In this document: piece by piece, positions 28,057 through 36,904 of the stretch
How the letters are laid out: every line of letters begins with the position of its first letter
Position numbering within the stretch: the stretch's first letter is position 1
Source: a bacterium
GTDB lineage: Bacteria; Caldisericota; Caldisericia; Cryosericales; Cryosericaceae
DNA length: 64,000 bases
Assembly: GCA_021373025.1 (NCBI GenBank)
Contig: JAJFTL010000022.1
Coordinates: 216,298-280,297 of the forward strand
Direction: 5' to 3'
Made by a program: the position numbers and the translations under genes
The notes under the pieces: model-generated
Database searches by the model: none
What the model was told of the DNA's origin: nothing
What the model saw: the letters and a program-made list of their open reading frames with translations, nothing else

Positions 28057-28595
28057 AGCTCCATATGAATGCCGCCATGGAGGGCTCGATCAAGTCGAGA
28101 CAGAATAGCAAGCGAGACTCCACCGATAAGGTATCCGGCAGCCCCGCCTGCTATCACCAGCGCTGGCAGATAATACCACAGTGTACCAACAGTATGGGTA
28201 ATCAACAAGAGGAGGTATTGCGATACATTGTTGCACACTCCTCCAATTGTGCTGATCGTCGGAAGGCCGACCCGTCGGCCAAATACCTTCCGTACAAGCA
28301 CCATGACAACGACCGCTCCCAGGCTTCCGCCGAGGGAGAGAACCGACGTGATGGTCATCAGATTACCTTTGATGATGCCGGTGGCCAAAACCCGCAGGAT
28401 GACAAGGGCCACAGCTGCAAGCGTACCATACATTTCCAGGCACAGCATGGTGCTTATCTGGGAGAGTCCCAGTTTCGCCCCCGGTAGGAATGGCAACGGA
28501 GGATCGAAGTAATTGATGGCGATGGCGACTGCTATGAGCAGCGCAAAGCGGAGGACCGTCTGCGTTGCTGGCCGTTTGCTATTGGGCGACAGCAT
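28050..28595 (-). CDS. Gx transporter family protein (heptaprenyl diphosphate synthase component I-like)
   Basis: 181 residues with about five membrane segments. The family name comes from distant similarity to heptaprenyl diphosphate synthase subunit I and to ECF-type S components; the N-terminal FDPPLPFLPGAKLGLSQI is diagnostic (PxxxPGxKLGLxN pattern). It is almost always found next to a NusG domain II protein and ApbE, as here, which suggests a membrane partner for a flavin-dependent redox protein rather than prenyl synthesis. That function is inference from context. Confidence 0.78.
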   Translation of the reverse strand: MLSPNSKRPATQTVLRFALLIAVAIAINYFDPPLPFLPGAKLGLSQISTMLCLEMYGTLAAVALVILRVLATGIIKGNLMTITSVLSLGGSLGAVVVMVLVRKVFGRRVGLPTISTIGGVCNNVSQYLLLLITHTVGTLWYYLPALVIAGGAAGYLIGGVSLAILSRLDRALHGGIHMELW

Positions 28596-28950
28596 CTATC
28601 TGGGTTCCGTTTCCCTGAATCGTGATGACCATGCGATTTGGTACGCAGATGATCTGGTCTCCGGGGCTGCGGGCAGGCAGTGTGTGCACACAGATCTGAT
28701 CTGGACAGGTCGACTCCGTGACCCGAATGGATCCCTGTCCATCGGCCACGATCACCAGCGGTCCTACCAGGCCCTCAATGTGTAGCGTCTGAGGTTCATC
28801 CGAGGTCAGGTCGACCGTGGCGACCACGGTGCCATTCACTCGTATCTCGCCCACAGACCCGTGGGTGCGGTGGCGTACGAACCGGCTTCCCAGGACAAGC
28901 GCAGCAGCTGTCAGAAGGATGATCCCGGTGATCCGGTCGCTTCTCTTCAT
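28579..28950 (-). CDS. NusG domain II-containing membrane-anchored protein
   Basis: 123 residues. One N-terminal membrane anchor (about 7-24), then a small beta domain with the conserved CPDQICVHT motif and IICVPNRMVI. This domain II fold occurs alone in many anaerobes beside ApbE and Gx transporters; the conserved cysteines suggest a redox or cofactor role outside the membrane. It overlaps the Gx gene by 17 bases and shares an ATGA overlap with apbE. Confidence 0.85.
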   Translation of the reverse strand: MKRSDRITGIILLTAAALVLGSRFVRHRTHGSVGEIRVNGTVVATVDLTSDEPQTLHIEGLVGPLVIVADGQGSIRVTESTCPDQICVHTLPARSPGDQIICVPNRMVITIQGNGTQIDAVAQ

Positions 28951-29978
28951 GGTCTGCTCTCCTGGGTCAGAGCAATAGGTCCCAATGTGAACACCGTTCC
29001 TGTGGCATCGACGATAACTGCACCGACGACGCCCTGGCTTCTGACGGCGTCGAACAGCGATCGCTGTCTCTGGGCGGTGGAACAGAAGAAGCTCTTTCCA
29101 AGAGCGTCACCATAGGCCCCGTGCATGGGCTCGATTGTTGTGATGAGTGTGACACTTTGATTGAGACTGCAAGGATAGCCCGTGGAGGGGTTGATGATGT
29201 GGCAGTATCTCTTGCCGTCTTTTTCGAAGTACCGCTCATAGTCGCCCGATGTCGCCACAAAGGCGTCGCCCGTGGTAACGTAGCCAATGATTCCCGCGCC
29301 GCGGGGATCCTGGATGCCCACTTTCCAGTTCGTTTTCCTCCCGCCACTGTACAGCAGGAGGTTGCCTCCAAAATTGACCACGACCTGTTTTGGTTGAGGC
29401 TTGACGGTCGCGAGGTACTGTTCCATGACGTCGAGCGAGTAGCCCTTGGCGATGCCGCCCAGGTCGATGCGAGCTCGGGGATCCCGGAGCTGGGCCGTGG
29501 TGTCTGAAATCACCAGCTGGTCTGCATGGGAGTAGGCAAGAGCATCGGAGATTTCCTTCGCGTCGGGGACCCTGAAGTTCTTGGTAGTGAAGCCCCACAG
29601 GGATGACACGGGCGAAATTGCTAGATCGAATGTCTTGCCATGGTCGATGTCTTCTACGGCCGCGGCAGTCCGCAGGAGTGACGCGTATTCCGGCGACACC
29701 GCAACAGGGCCTTTGCCGGCGGCAGCATTCACGAGGGCAGTCTCCGACCCGGTCTTGTAGAAGCTGGTCATGTCTTCGACGTGGGAGGCCAGGGCATGCA
29801 GCTGTTCATTGATGGAGGCAGCGTTGCCGCCAGTGGTGGTGACCGTCAGAACGGTATCCATAAGGAAGTATGTGGATGATACCGGCTGGGGCGAGCTGTG
29901 CCGGGCGGCGATACTCGCGACTCCGGCACCGATGATGGCCAGGATGATGACGGCGAGAATGACCTTCTTTCTCTCCAT
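28947..29978 (-). CDS. apbE: FAD:protein FMN transferase ApbE
   Basis: 343 residues. Attaches FMN to threonine or serine of extracytosolic flavoproteins such as NqrC and RnfG. N-terminal membrane anchor (about 5-25) without a lipobox cysteine. Motifs include FLMDTVLTV, IDLGGIAKGYSLD, VNFGGN and the HIINPSTGYP metal/FAD loop. I chose the ATG at 29978 (AAGGTAG upstream) because the longer frame runs into the neighbouring gene. No flavinylation target with a D(G)xT/SGAT motif is visible in the window. Confidence 0.93.
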   Translation of the reverse strand: MERKKVILAVIILAIIGAGVASIAARHSSPQPVSSTYFLMDTVLTVTTTGGNAASINEQLHALASHVEDMTSFYKTGSETALVNAAAGKGPVAVSPEYASLLRTAAAVEDIDHGKTFDLAISPVSSLWGFTTKNFRVPDAKEISDALAYSHADQLVISDTTAQLRDPRARIDLGGIAKGYSLDVMEQYLATVKPQPKQVVVNFGGNLLLYSGGRKTNWKVGIQDPRGAGIIGYVTTGDAFVATSGDYERYFEKDGKRYCHIINPSTGYPCSLNQSVTLITTIEPMHGAYGDALGKSFFCSTAQRQRSLFDAVRSQGVVGAVIVDATGTVFTLGPIALTQESRP

Positions 29979-29980
29979 GG

Positions 29981-30874
29981 CTACCTTGTGTTGAGAATCA
30001 GCTCGAGGTCTGTCCCGCACTGTGCACACTTGCCGTCCGTGACAAATGACAGGTCCGGTGGCTGGACCGTACGGTCGATAACTACCGAAAAGCAGTTGGG
30101 ACACATCGTATTATTGAAGAAGTGCCCATGGCAGTTGCTGAGATAGACAAAGCCAACGTGCTGCTTTCGTGCCAGCTCCACCAGATTCTCGAGAAACGAT
30201 GTTGACGGTCCATGCTGAATGGCAAATCCATGTTCGGGCGCTATCGCCCGCAAGTGCAGCGGAATATTCCTCCGAAGATCATGATTGATCCACGCGAGCA
30301 TATTCAGGTACTCTGCTTCTTCAGCTGGAGTGTCACGGACGACGTCGAGCATCAGTTCTACATGAATGCCAGATTCAATGGCCTTTTCGACGAGGGAGCA
30401 ACTGTTTGACAGCAAGGCATCGGGACCTCCCCGTGAGCGATATGTCTCTTCGGAGAAACCCTTGAACTGAACAAGAAGCGCGTCGATCATCCCTGGCGAA
30501 TCGTGAAGAAGGTCCGCGGTCAATCCCCCATTTGTTGCGACGATGACGCTCATGCCGGTATCAAGTACTACACGTGAATTCTCTACCACATTATCCCAAT
30601 GCAGGGCCGGCTCCCCTCCGCCCCATACGATTCCCCGAAAGCGAGGATCCTGGGCCAACTGTTCCATGGCACTTGCCAGTCGTTGTGGGTCGTAGGGCGA
30701 CCAGGACGCAGAACCCGCCAGCTCGGGGCGATCGCAGTATTGACAACGTAGAGGGCATCCAGGTATTTCGAGAACGAGGACTGAAGCTCCGGGATAAAAG
30801 TGATACAGAGGCACCTCTTCTATATTTGTGATGTATGGCTGCCCCAGAGGGGTGGAAAGCCTATCAAATCTCAT
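29981..30874 (-). CDS. Radical SAM protein with C-terminal zinc ribbon (PflA/AmmeMemoRadiSam-like)
   Basis: 297 residues. The cluster motif CPLRCQYC is at C40, C44 and C47, followed by a WGGGEPALH motif. Before it, the phrase EVPLYHFYPGASVLVLE is typical of the AMMECR1-associated radical SAM family. The C-terminus has two CxxC pairs (CPNC and CAQC), a likely zinc ribbon. The ATG has no clear ribosome site. Substrate unknown; no AMMECR1 or Memo gene is in the window. It is separated from korC by 140 bases of sequence in which I see only a 5-bp hairpin at the korC end. Confidence 0.8.
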   Translation of the reverse strand: MRFDRLSTPLGQPYITNIEEVPLYHFYPGASVLVLEIPGCPLRCQYCDRPELAGSASWSPYDPQRLASAMEQLAQDPRFRGIVWGGGEPALHWDNVVENSRVVLDTGMSVIVATNGGLTADLLHDSPGMIDALLVQFKGFSEETYRSRGGPDALLSNSCSLVEKAIESGIHVELMLDVVRDTPAEEAEYLNMLAWINHDLRRNIPLHLRAIAPEHGFAIQHGPSTSFLENLVELARKQHVGFVYLSNCHGHFFNNTMCPNCFSVVIDRTVQPPDLSFVTDGKCAQCGTDLELILNTR

Positions 30875-31015
30875 AGGGTCACAACCGGGGAGGCGTGTGG
30901 CATATCAGCGTGACGCAGCATGGACATCGATTTCATGGGAGACACAGAACGTCCTTGCTGAGCGTGAACCGGGCAAGAGGGATGTCGGTCGCGCACATCG
31001 AGCCGAGGCTTCGCC

Positions 31016-31594
31016 TCATATACGTATTCCTTGTCCAGACTGGGTCTCAACCATTTCAATGCCAAGGTCCAGCGCTTGCATGTTGAGATTCAGGAACTGC
31101 TTCTTGACATGCATTGCAACTGCCTCGCGAAGAGACTCGACGCGGACGATGGATGTCAGTCCCTGAATGATGCCCAGCAGCGCAACGTTCAAGCCAAGTT
31201 CCGACTGTAGCCTTGCTACGACAGTGTTGCGGATGGGTAGGGCTACTAGGCCCCGGCAGTTCTCTTCATCAAGCAAGTCCGGAATTGCCATCACTGATGA
31301 GTCAATGATGACTTCAGTTCTGCGGCTGATTCCTCCGCCATATTGCTTGAGCCCCTCGTTGGTCATGGCAGCAAGCAGGTCCGGGTCGGTGACTTTTGGA
31401 TAGGCAATATGCCTGTCCGACACGATCAGCTCTGCCTTCGTCGTTCCACCACGTGCCTCTGCCCCATACACCTGGCTTTGGGTAACAGTCTTTCCCTCCA
31501 ACATGGCAGCTTCCGCGAGGATGATAGAAGCAAGAATAAGTCCCTGTCCTCCGCTCCCGGTCATACGGAGTTCGAAGCGCTTGTCACTTTCCAT
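31016..31594 (-). CDS. korC: 2-oxoacid:ferredoxin oxidoreductase, gamma subunit
   Basis: 192 residues. Gamma subunit of the four-part 2-oxoglutarate-type ferredoxin oxidoreductase, which turns a 2-oxo acid into acyl-CoA with reduced ferredoxin. The N-terminal MTGSGGQGLILASIILAEA and the SYGAEARGG-like QSQVYGAEARGGTT are diagnostic. The ATG at 31594 lies one base from the korB stop; upstream open frame is shadow. Last gene of the kor cluster. Confidence 0.94.
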   Translation of the reverse strand: MESDKRFELRMTGSGGQGLILASIILAEAAMLEGKTVTQSQVYGAEARGGTTKAELIVSDRHIAYPKVTDPDLLAAMTNEGLKQYGGGISRRTEVIIDSSVMAIPDLLDEENCRGLVALPIRNTVVARLQSELGLNVALLGIIQGLTSIVRVESLREAVAMHVKKQFLNLNMQALDLGIEMVETQSGQGIRI

Positions 31595-31595
31595 C

Positions 31596-32390
31596 TCAGG
31601 CCTGCTCCTTGGGCGCTTCACCGCTCTGAGCGGGGTTGCGCTCGATATTGACGAATTCCCCGATGACCGTCTTTCCGACCAGTTCTTCGGGGGTCTTCTT
31701 GTCGGCCACCGATTTGAGGACCATCCAGTCTTTCTGCGATACGAGCATCTGTCCGGCACTCCCCTTCTTGTTGAACCTGCCAAAGTACGTGGGGCATTGC
31801 GCAACAGCGTCGACAAGTGAAAAGCCATGGTGTGCAATCGCTTTTCTGATGTGATCCACCATGTGTTTAGTGAAGTAGATGCCCGACCTTGCGACATATG
31901 TGGCGCCGGCACCGGCAGCCAGATTCACAAGGTCAAATGGTCGGTCAAGGGTCCCATTCGGTGCTGTCGTCGTAATGCTGGAAACCGGCGTCAGCGGTGA
32001 TCCCTGTCCTCCTGTCATGCCGTAATTAAAGTTGTTGAAGACAATCACTGTGATATCCACGTCGCGGCGTGCGGCGTGAATGAGATGATTGCCGCCAATG
32101 GCGGAACTGTCTCCGTCGCCTGTGACGACGATGACGGTTAGGTCTGGATTGGCCAGCTTGATACCGGTCGCAACAGGGATCGCACGACCGTGCAGCGTAT
32201 GGACATTGTCGAAGGCGGTATAGGCAGGCGCCCGGGATGAACATCCGATGCCTGATACCAGTACGACCTTGTCGGGGTCGAGTTTCAACTGATCGATTGC
32301 TTCGAGGAGGGCCCGAAGAACAATGCCATTTCCACAGCCTGGGCACCAGATGTTGGGAAGTCGCTCACTGCGTAGAGCGTCGAGTTTCAT
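31596..32390 (-). CDS. korB: 2-oxoacid:ferredoxin oxidoreductase, beta subunit (TPP-binding)
   Basis: 264 residues. Binds thiamine diphosphate: WCPGCGNG, GIGCSSRAP and TGDGDSSAIGGNHLIHA with the metal site NNFNYGMTGGQ. Overlaps korA by four bases. The order delta-alpha-beta-gamma is that of KorDABC. Whether the preferred substrate is 2-oxoglutarate, or a branched or other 2-oxo acid, cannot be told from sequence. Confidence 0.96.
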   Translation of the reverse strand: MKLDALRSERLPNIWCPGCGNGIVLRALLEAIDQLKLDPDKVVLVSGIGCSSRAPAYTAFDNVHTLHGRAIPVATGIKLANPDLTVIVVTGDGDSSAIGGNHLIHAARRDVDITVIVFNNFNYGMTGGQGSPLTPVSSITTTAPNGTLDRPFDLVNLAAGAGATYVARSGIYFTKHMVDHIRKAIAHHGFSLVDAVAQCPTYFGRFNKKGSAGQMLVSQKDWMVLKSVADKKTPEELVGKTVIGEFVNIERNPAQSGEAPKEQA

Positions 32391-33514
32391 AGGTTCTCCT
32401 CCTTGACAAAGCTGAGGATTTCCTGGGGACTAATGAGATCGCCATTGATCTTGTTCATGGGCACGATCTGGCGAGAGTCCCCGAAGACTCGCTTGATAAG
32501 AAGGACAAGCTGACCGGAGTTCAACTCGGGCACGACAACGGTTCGAGCATGACCAGCAGCGCTGCGCACACGGTCGTCATCGAATGGAAACAGGGTGATG
32601 AATCGGAGCGACCCAGCCTTCCGGCCCTGTGAGCGAAGCGATTCGACCGCTTCGCTCACGGCCCGGGCCGTGATGCCAAAGCTCATGAACACGATGTCGG
32701 CATCCTCGACCCGATCGCTCTCATACTGGATAATGTCATCCAGATTGTTGAACAGCTTGTCGCGCAGGCGTTCGATAAGCGCCTCCGCGACGTGCCCGTT
32801 TGCCGTCTGGAATCCTGATTCATTGTGCACGAGACCGGTAAAGCTTGTCCGATAGCCTGTACCGAGGTTGGCGATAGTGGGAATCAACGAGGCGTCCGTC
32901 TTGTACGGGAGGTATCCTGTCTTGTCGACCGGGAGCTTCCGCTCCACGAGTGTCGGTGTTGTGCTTGTGTCGATCGGTTCGCGCAAATGAGAGATCGTCT
33001 CATCGGACAGGAGGATGACTGGATTCCTGTACTTCTCTGCCAGGTTGACCGCACGAATGGTCAGCTGGTAGGATTCTTCCACACTGGATGGTGAAAGGAC
33101 GATGATCCAGTGATCACCGTGAGTTCCCCACCGCGTCTGCATCAAATCCATCTGCGAGACTTTTGTCGGCATGCCTGTGGAGGGGCCATAGCGCATGGAC
33201 TCGAGAATGACGATGGGAGCCTCGATCATGCACGCGTAGCCAAGACCCTCCTGCATCAGGGAGAAGCCAGGTCCCGATGTGGCGGTCAGGACCTTCTTGC
33301 CAGCCAGGGACGCACCGATAATGGCCATAATGCTCGAGATTTCGTCCTCCATCTGGATAAAGGTGCCGCCCACCTGTGGCATGCGCCTGGCCATGACCTC
33401 GGCGATTTCCGAGGATGGCGTGATAGGGTAGCCTGCAAAAAAGCGCACGCCTGCTGCGAGGGCTCCTTCAGCGACGGCTTCATTGCCTTGCATCAACACC
33501 ACGCGCTCACTCAT
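32387..33514 (-). CDS. korA: 2-oxoacid:ferredoxin oxidoreductase, alpha subunit
   Basis: 375 residues. Contains GNEAVAEGALAAGVRFFAGYPITPSSEIAE, which begins the alpha subunit in this family, and the central TATSGPGFSLMQEGLGYA. It provides the pyrimidine-binding half of the TPP site. The start ATG has GGAGGTCTCCC upstream and overlaps the korD stop. Confidence 0.96.
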   Translation of the reverse strand: MSERVVLMQGNEAVAEGALAAGVRFFAGYPITPSSEIAEVMARRMPQVGGTFIQMEDEISSIMAIIGASLAGKKVLTATSGPGFSLMQEGLGYACMIEAPIVILESMRYGPSTGMPTKVSQMDLMQTRWGTHGDHWIIVLSPSSVEESYQLTIRAVNLAEKYRNPVILLSDETISHLREPIDTSTTPTLVERKLPVDKTGYLPYKTDASLIPTIANLGTGYRTSFTGLVHNESGFQTANGHVAEALIERLRDKLFNNLDDIIQYESDRVEDADIVFMSFGITARAVSEAVESLRSQGRKAGSLRFITLFPFDDDRVRSAAGHARTVVVPELNSGQLVLLIKRVFGDSRQIVPMNKINGDLISPQEILSFVKEENL

Positions 33515-33719
33515 GGGAGACCTCCTCTACAATGAGGGCAAAGTCTGGACAATGCTCGACACACATCTGACACCCGATGCAGTCTTGTGGATTGACGATA
33601 GCCTGTCGCCCATTGTGATCCATTTCGAAGACCTTCTTGGGACAGACAGCGACACAGATGCCACAGTCCTTGCACCACTTACGATTGTGGGTGATCTTAT
33701 AGGTTTTCTTCTCCGGCAT
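33507..33719 (-). CDS. korD: Ferredoxin-type delta subunit of 2-oxoacid oxidoreductase
   Basis: 70 residues with two CxxCxxCxxxCP motifs (C16, C19, C22, C26 and C47, C50, C53, C57) that bind two 4Fe-4S clusters. It passes electrons from the oxidoreductase to free ferredoxin. The ATG at 33719 has a GGGGG ribosome site; the N-terminal segment overlaps the end of tatD. Confidence 0.93.
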   Translation of the reverse strand: MPEKKTYKITHNRKWCKDCGICVAVCPKKVFEMDHNGRQAIVNPQDCIGCQMCVEHCPDFALIVEEVSHE

Positions 33720-34497
33720 GGTTCCCCCTTTCATGGTGATTGAAGAGTCCGCGGGCAGTTTCATGAATGCGACATGCCACGTCGGTTACATCGCTGTCCA
33801 GCAGGGTTGCTGCAGCACTGTAGACATATGCCACGAAGGACGGCTCGTTTCTTGTTCCTCTCATGGGGACGGGAGGCATGTAGGGAGAGTCCGTTTCCAG
33901 AAGGAGGCGTTCTACAGGACAGGCCTTCAAGGCATCTCTTGTCGCATGTGCCCCAGGATAGGTGATATTCCCGGTGAAGGAAACGTGCAGACCTAGCGCA
34001 ACTGCACGCTCGAGCTCAGCAGTGGTGCCACCGAAACAGTGCATGACCCCTCTCATCCCTCGAAAGTGAGCGACCGCATTCAGACACGCCGTGACGGCGA
34101 ATCGCGAGTGGACAATGACGGGCAGCGCAAGATCTGCTGCCAGCTGCAGTTGTTCCTCGAAGAAGCGAAACTGCAGGGCACGGTCAGGTGTTCCTTCTTT
34201 GTAGTCCAGCCCGATCTCGCCGATAGCCACCGTTGTTGTTGCGTTGAGAGCATACAGGGAACGTAGTTTAGTCAAGTAGTCAGCTGGTGCCTTGTCACAG
34301 TCCTCGGGGTGGACCCCAATGGCTGCAGCGACATCGGGCTCCTGTCTGGCCAATTCCTCTGCACGTGTCGAGCTGGCCAGATCGACACCGGGGCAGACCA
34401 TCCACTGGACACCAGCGGATCGACTCCGCCCAAGCACCTCTGCCCGATCAGCATCGAACTCGGGCATCTGCACGTGAGCATGGGTGTCGACCAACAT
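33697..34497 (-). CDS. TatD-family metal-dependent DNase/hydrolase
   Basis: 266 residues. A TIM-barrel metal-dependent nuclease. Motifs are DTHAHVQM, the AIGEIGLDY strand, VIVHSR, HCFGG and LLLETDSPYM. I chose the ATG at 34497 because the family starts with MLVDTHAHV. A TTG at 34509 overlaps the metG stop (TTGA) and has a better-placed GGAG, so it is an alternative. TatD directly after metG is a very common bacterial arrangement. Confidence 0.93.
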   Translation of the reverse strand: MLVDTHAHVQMPEFDADRAEVLGRSRSAGVQWMVCPGVDLASSTRAEELARQEPDVAAAIGVHPEDCDKAPADYLTKLRSLYALNATTTVAIGEIGLDYKEGTPDRALQFRFFEEQLQLAADLALPVIVHSRFAVTACLNAVAHFRGMRGVMHCFGGTTAELERAVALGLHVSFTGNITYPGAHATRDALKACPVERLLLETDSPYMPPVPMRGTRNEPSFVAYVYSAAATLLDSDVTDVACRIHETARGLFNHHERGNHAGEENL

Positions 34498-34505
34498 GGT
34501 TTCGT

Positions 34506-36446
34506 TCAATGGATCTCTGCTCCATCAGGAATTGGCGACATCGGTGTCAAGAGAGCCATTTCGTCCCCTGCGGACGCGGCAAGCAGCATCCCCTGCGACG
34601 TGATGCCCCTGAGGCTGCGCGGCTGAAGGTTGGCGACGATCACGATCTGTTTGCCGATCAGCACTGCAGGGTCATAGTGCTTCCCGATGCCCGCCACAAT
34701 CGTTCGCTCCTCACTGCCTACCTTGACATGCAGTTGAATCAGTTTGTCCGTCTTGGGAACGCGTTCGGCTTCGAGGATGGTAGCAACTCGCAGCTGCAGC
34801 TTTGTCACGTCATCAATGGAAATCAGGCCAGATTCTGTTCTGGGAGGCTCAGGGGAAGGAGTGCCTGTCCCCGGGACCGTCTTGCGCGTCGCCTGTGCCG
34901 CCAGGAATTCTTCAAGCTGATCTGGTTGGACACGCGGAAACAGCACTGTCGAGGTTGACTCAGGTAGTTCGGCACCTGGTCCGCGCCACTGAAGAGCGCC
35001 CCATGGTACCTGTGATCGCCTGATTGCTGTCAGGATGCGGCTCGATACGGTCGGCATACATGGCTCGATCATATTCGCAATGTACCAGATGCCCGTCAGA
35101 AGGGTAGCAAGGTGCGTTGCAAGTGCTTCTCCGTTTCCGTCCCTGGCCAGCGCCCACGGCTTGTCGTCCTCGATCATCTTGTTGAGAACATTGATGAGCA
35201 TCCACGTCTTCTCGAGTCCTGCCGAGAACTGCAGGCTGCCATAATCGGAGCTCACAGCGGCGACGGTCGTGGTGAAGAGCTCTGAGAGAGCGGGTTTCGG
35301 TTCAAGGGGGTACCCGGTGATCTGTGGCCGGAACTTGCCGAACATGTTCAATGTTCTGTTGAGCAGGTTGCCGAGGTCATTTGCGAGATCCGTATTGAAG
35401 CGAAGCAGCAGGCGCTGACTCGAGAAATCAACATCGAGTCCATACGTCCCCTCTCGCGAGAGATAGTATCGGAGGGTATCCACGGCCATCGGTTCATCGA
35501 TCCCGATCAGGTTGCTCAGACTCGCAATGAGGGCAGACGGGTCCACGACATTGCCCAGCGATTTCGACATCTTCTCGCCCTCGAAGTTCCAGAATCCATG
35601 GGCGAAGATGTGCTTCGGCAGCGGAGCATTCAAGGCCATGAGCATGGCAGGCCAGATGATGCCATGAAATCGCGTGATGTCCTTGCCGATAAGGTGGAGA
35701 TCGGGTGGCCAGTCGACGGCAAACCGATCCGTACCGTATCCGGCGACTGTCGCGTAGTTGATAAGGGCATCGAACCACACATAAACGGTCTGGTCCGTAT
35801 CGAATGGGACGGGAATGCCCCATTTCACGGTGGATCGGGACACAGATACGTCCCTCAGCCCACCTCGCATGACGTTGACCAGCTCGTTATAGCGCATCTG
35901 GGGCTGGACAAAGTCTGGATGCTGCTCATACCAGGCTAGCAGTGCATCCTGATACTTGGAGAGGCGGAAAAAGTAGTTGATTTCAGACACATGCTGGACC
36001 TCGAGGCCACAGTGAGGGCATTTGCCATCCACAAGGTCAGACTCCAGCAGGAAGGCCTCGTCCTTGACGCAATACCAGCCATCATAGGAACCCTTGTAGA
36101 TGTCTCCCTGATCGTACAGCTTCTGGAAGATCTCCTGCACAACCCTGATGTGGTCGGCATCGGTCGTGCGGATGAACCGAGAGTAGCTGATCTCCAGCTT
36201 GTCGAAGAGGGCTTTCCACGAGGCCGCCGCTTCCTGAGTGTACTGCTCCACGGGCTGTCCCAGCGCTAGTGCGGTGCGCTCGACCTTCTGGGAGTGTTCG
36301 TCCGTTCCTGTCGAGAACAGCACCTGCTTTCCCAGTTTTCTCTGGTAGCGGGCGAGAAAATCGGCAGCGATGGTCTCGGACACCGAGCCCAGGTGCGGCC
36401 TATCATTGATATAGTAAATGGCCGTGGTCAAAAAATATCGATCCAT
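34506..36446 (-). CDS. metG: Methionyl-tRNA synthetase
   Basis: 646 residues. Class I synthetase with HLGS (18-21) as the HIGH motif and [11 protein letters not shown] as KMSKS. A CPHC pair lies in the connective peptide. The C-terminal 110 residues form a tRNA-binding (Trbp111-type) domain after a Pro/Thr-rich linker. Upstream is the roadblock gene and downstream tatD. Confidence 0.97.
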   Translation of the reverse strand: MDRYFLTTAIYYINDRPHLGSVSETIAADFLARYQRKLGKQVLFSTGTDEHSQKVERTALALGQPVEQYTQEAAASWKALFDKLEISYSRFIRTTDADHIRVVQEIFQKLYDQGDIYKGSYDGWYCVKDEAFLLESDLVDGKCPHCGLEVQHVSEINYFFRLSKYQDALLAWYEQHPDFVQPQMRYNELVNVMRGGLRDVSVSRSTVKWGIPVPFDTDQTVYVWFDALINYATVAGYGTDRFAVDWPPDLHLIGKDITRFHGIIWPAMLMALNAPLPKHIFAHGFWNFEGEKMSKSLGNVVDPSALIASLSNLIGIDEPMAVDTLRYYLSREGTYGLDVDFSSQRLLLRFNTDLANDLGNLLNRTLNMFGKFRPQITGYPLEPKPALSELFTTTVAAVSSDYGSLQFSAGLEKTWMLINVLNKMIEDDKPWALARDGNGEALATHLATLLTGIWYIANMIEPCMPTVSSRILTAIRRSQVPWGALQWRGPGAELPESTSTVLFPRVQPDQLEEFLAAQATRKTVPGTGTPSPEPPRTESGLISIDDVTKLQLRVATILEAERVPKTDKLIQLHVKVGSEERTIVAGIGKHYDPAVLIGKQIVIVANLQPRSLRGITSQGMLLAASAGDEMALLTPMSPIPDGAEIH

Positions 36447-36487
36447 GGCAGCTCCTTCAGTTTTCTCAGTATTGGGTGGCTTGCGCT

Positions 36488-36832
36488 TCAGGCAGGCTCC
36501 GAAAGTTCCTTGAGTGCCCGGCTAACCGAGGCTTTGATGCTGCCCAGGTTGCTCTGCTTGGTGGTGAGGACTGAGAGCACCCTTTCTCTCGTCCGAACCA
36601 TCATGATGCGTCCAATCGTCGTCTCCACGTCGAGTTCGTTCAGTTTGCCCATGTCCAGCTGAGTGACAATCTGCTGCATGTAGCCTGCGAATGACAGGAT
36701 CAGACCACGGACAATGGGAGGGGCAATATCGACATCCGAAGCAGTGTAAAGGATCGTGCCATCAAGATCGGTCAAAATCACCGCGAGAATCCCCGGCGAC
36801 GACTTGAGTCTGTCCAGCGTCTCTTGCACCAT
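36488..36832 (-). CDS. Roadblock/LC7-like domain protein
   Basis: 114 residues. The pattern SSPGILAVILTDLDGTILYTA (leucine-rich strand, then DxxG) resembles the roadblock/LC7 fold, which in bacteria partners small Mgl-type GTPases or forms dimeric scaffolds. No GTPase gene lies beside it. The ATG at 36832 is the most likely start (AAAGG about 11 bases upstream); a GTG-started version beginning at 36886 is possible. It stands alone between the CoA-transferase and metG and its role is unknown. Confidence 0.6.
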   Translation of the reverse strand: MVQETLDRLKSSPGILAVILTDLDGTILYTASDVDIAPPIVRGLILSFAGYMQQIVTQLDMGKLNELDVETTIGRIMMVRTRERVLSVLTTKQSNLGSIKASVSRALKELSEPA

Positions 36833-36904
36833 GATCACCAGCCTTTCTATTGCTTGAACTACCGCCGAAAACGTCAATCCCGACACTACTCATGATACCT
36901 GCAA

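Noticed and set aside
30990..31020. GAGGC-TTC-GCCTC hairpin after korC
   Set aside because: Five-base stem without T-run; too weak to call a terminator.
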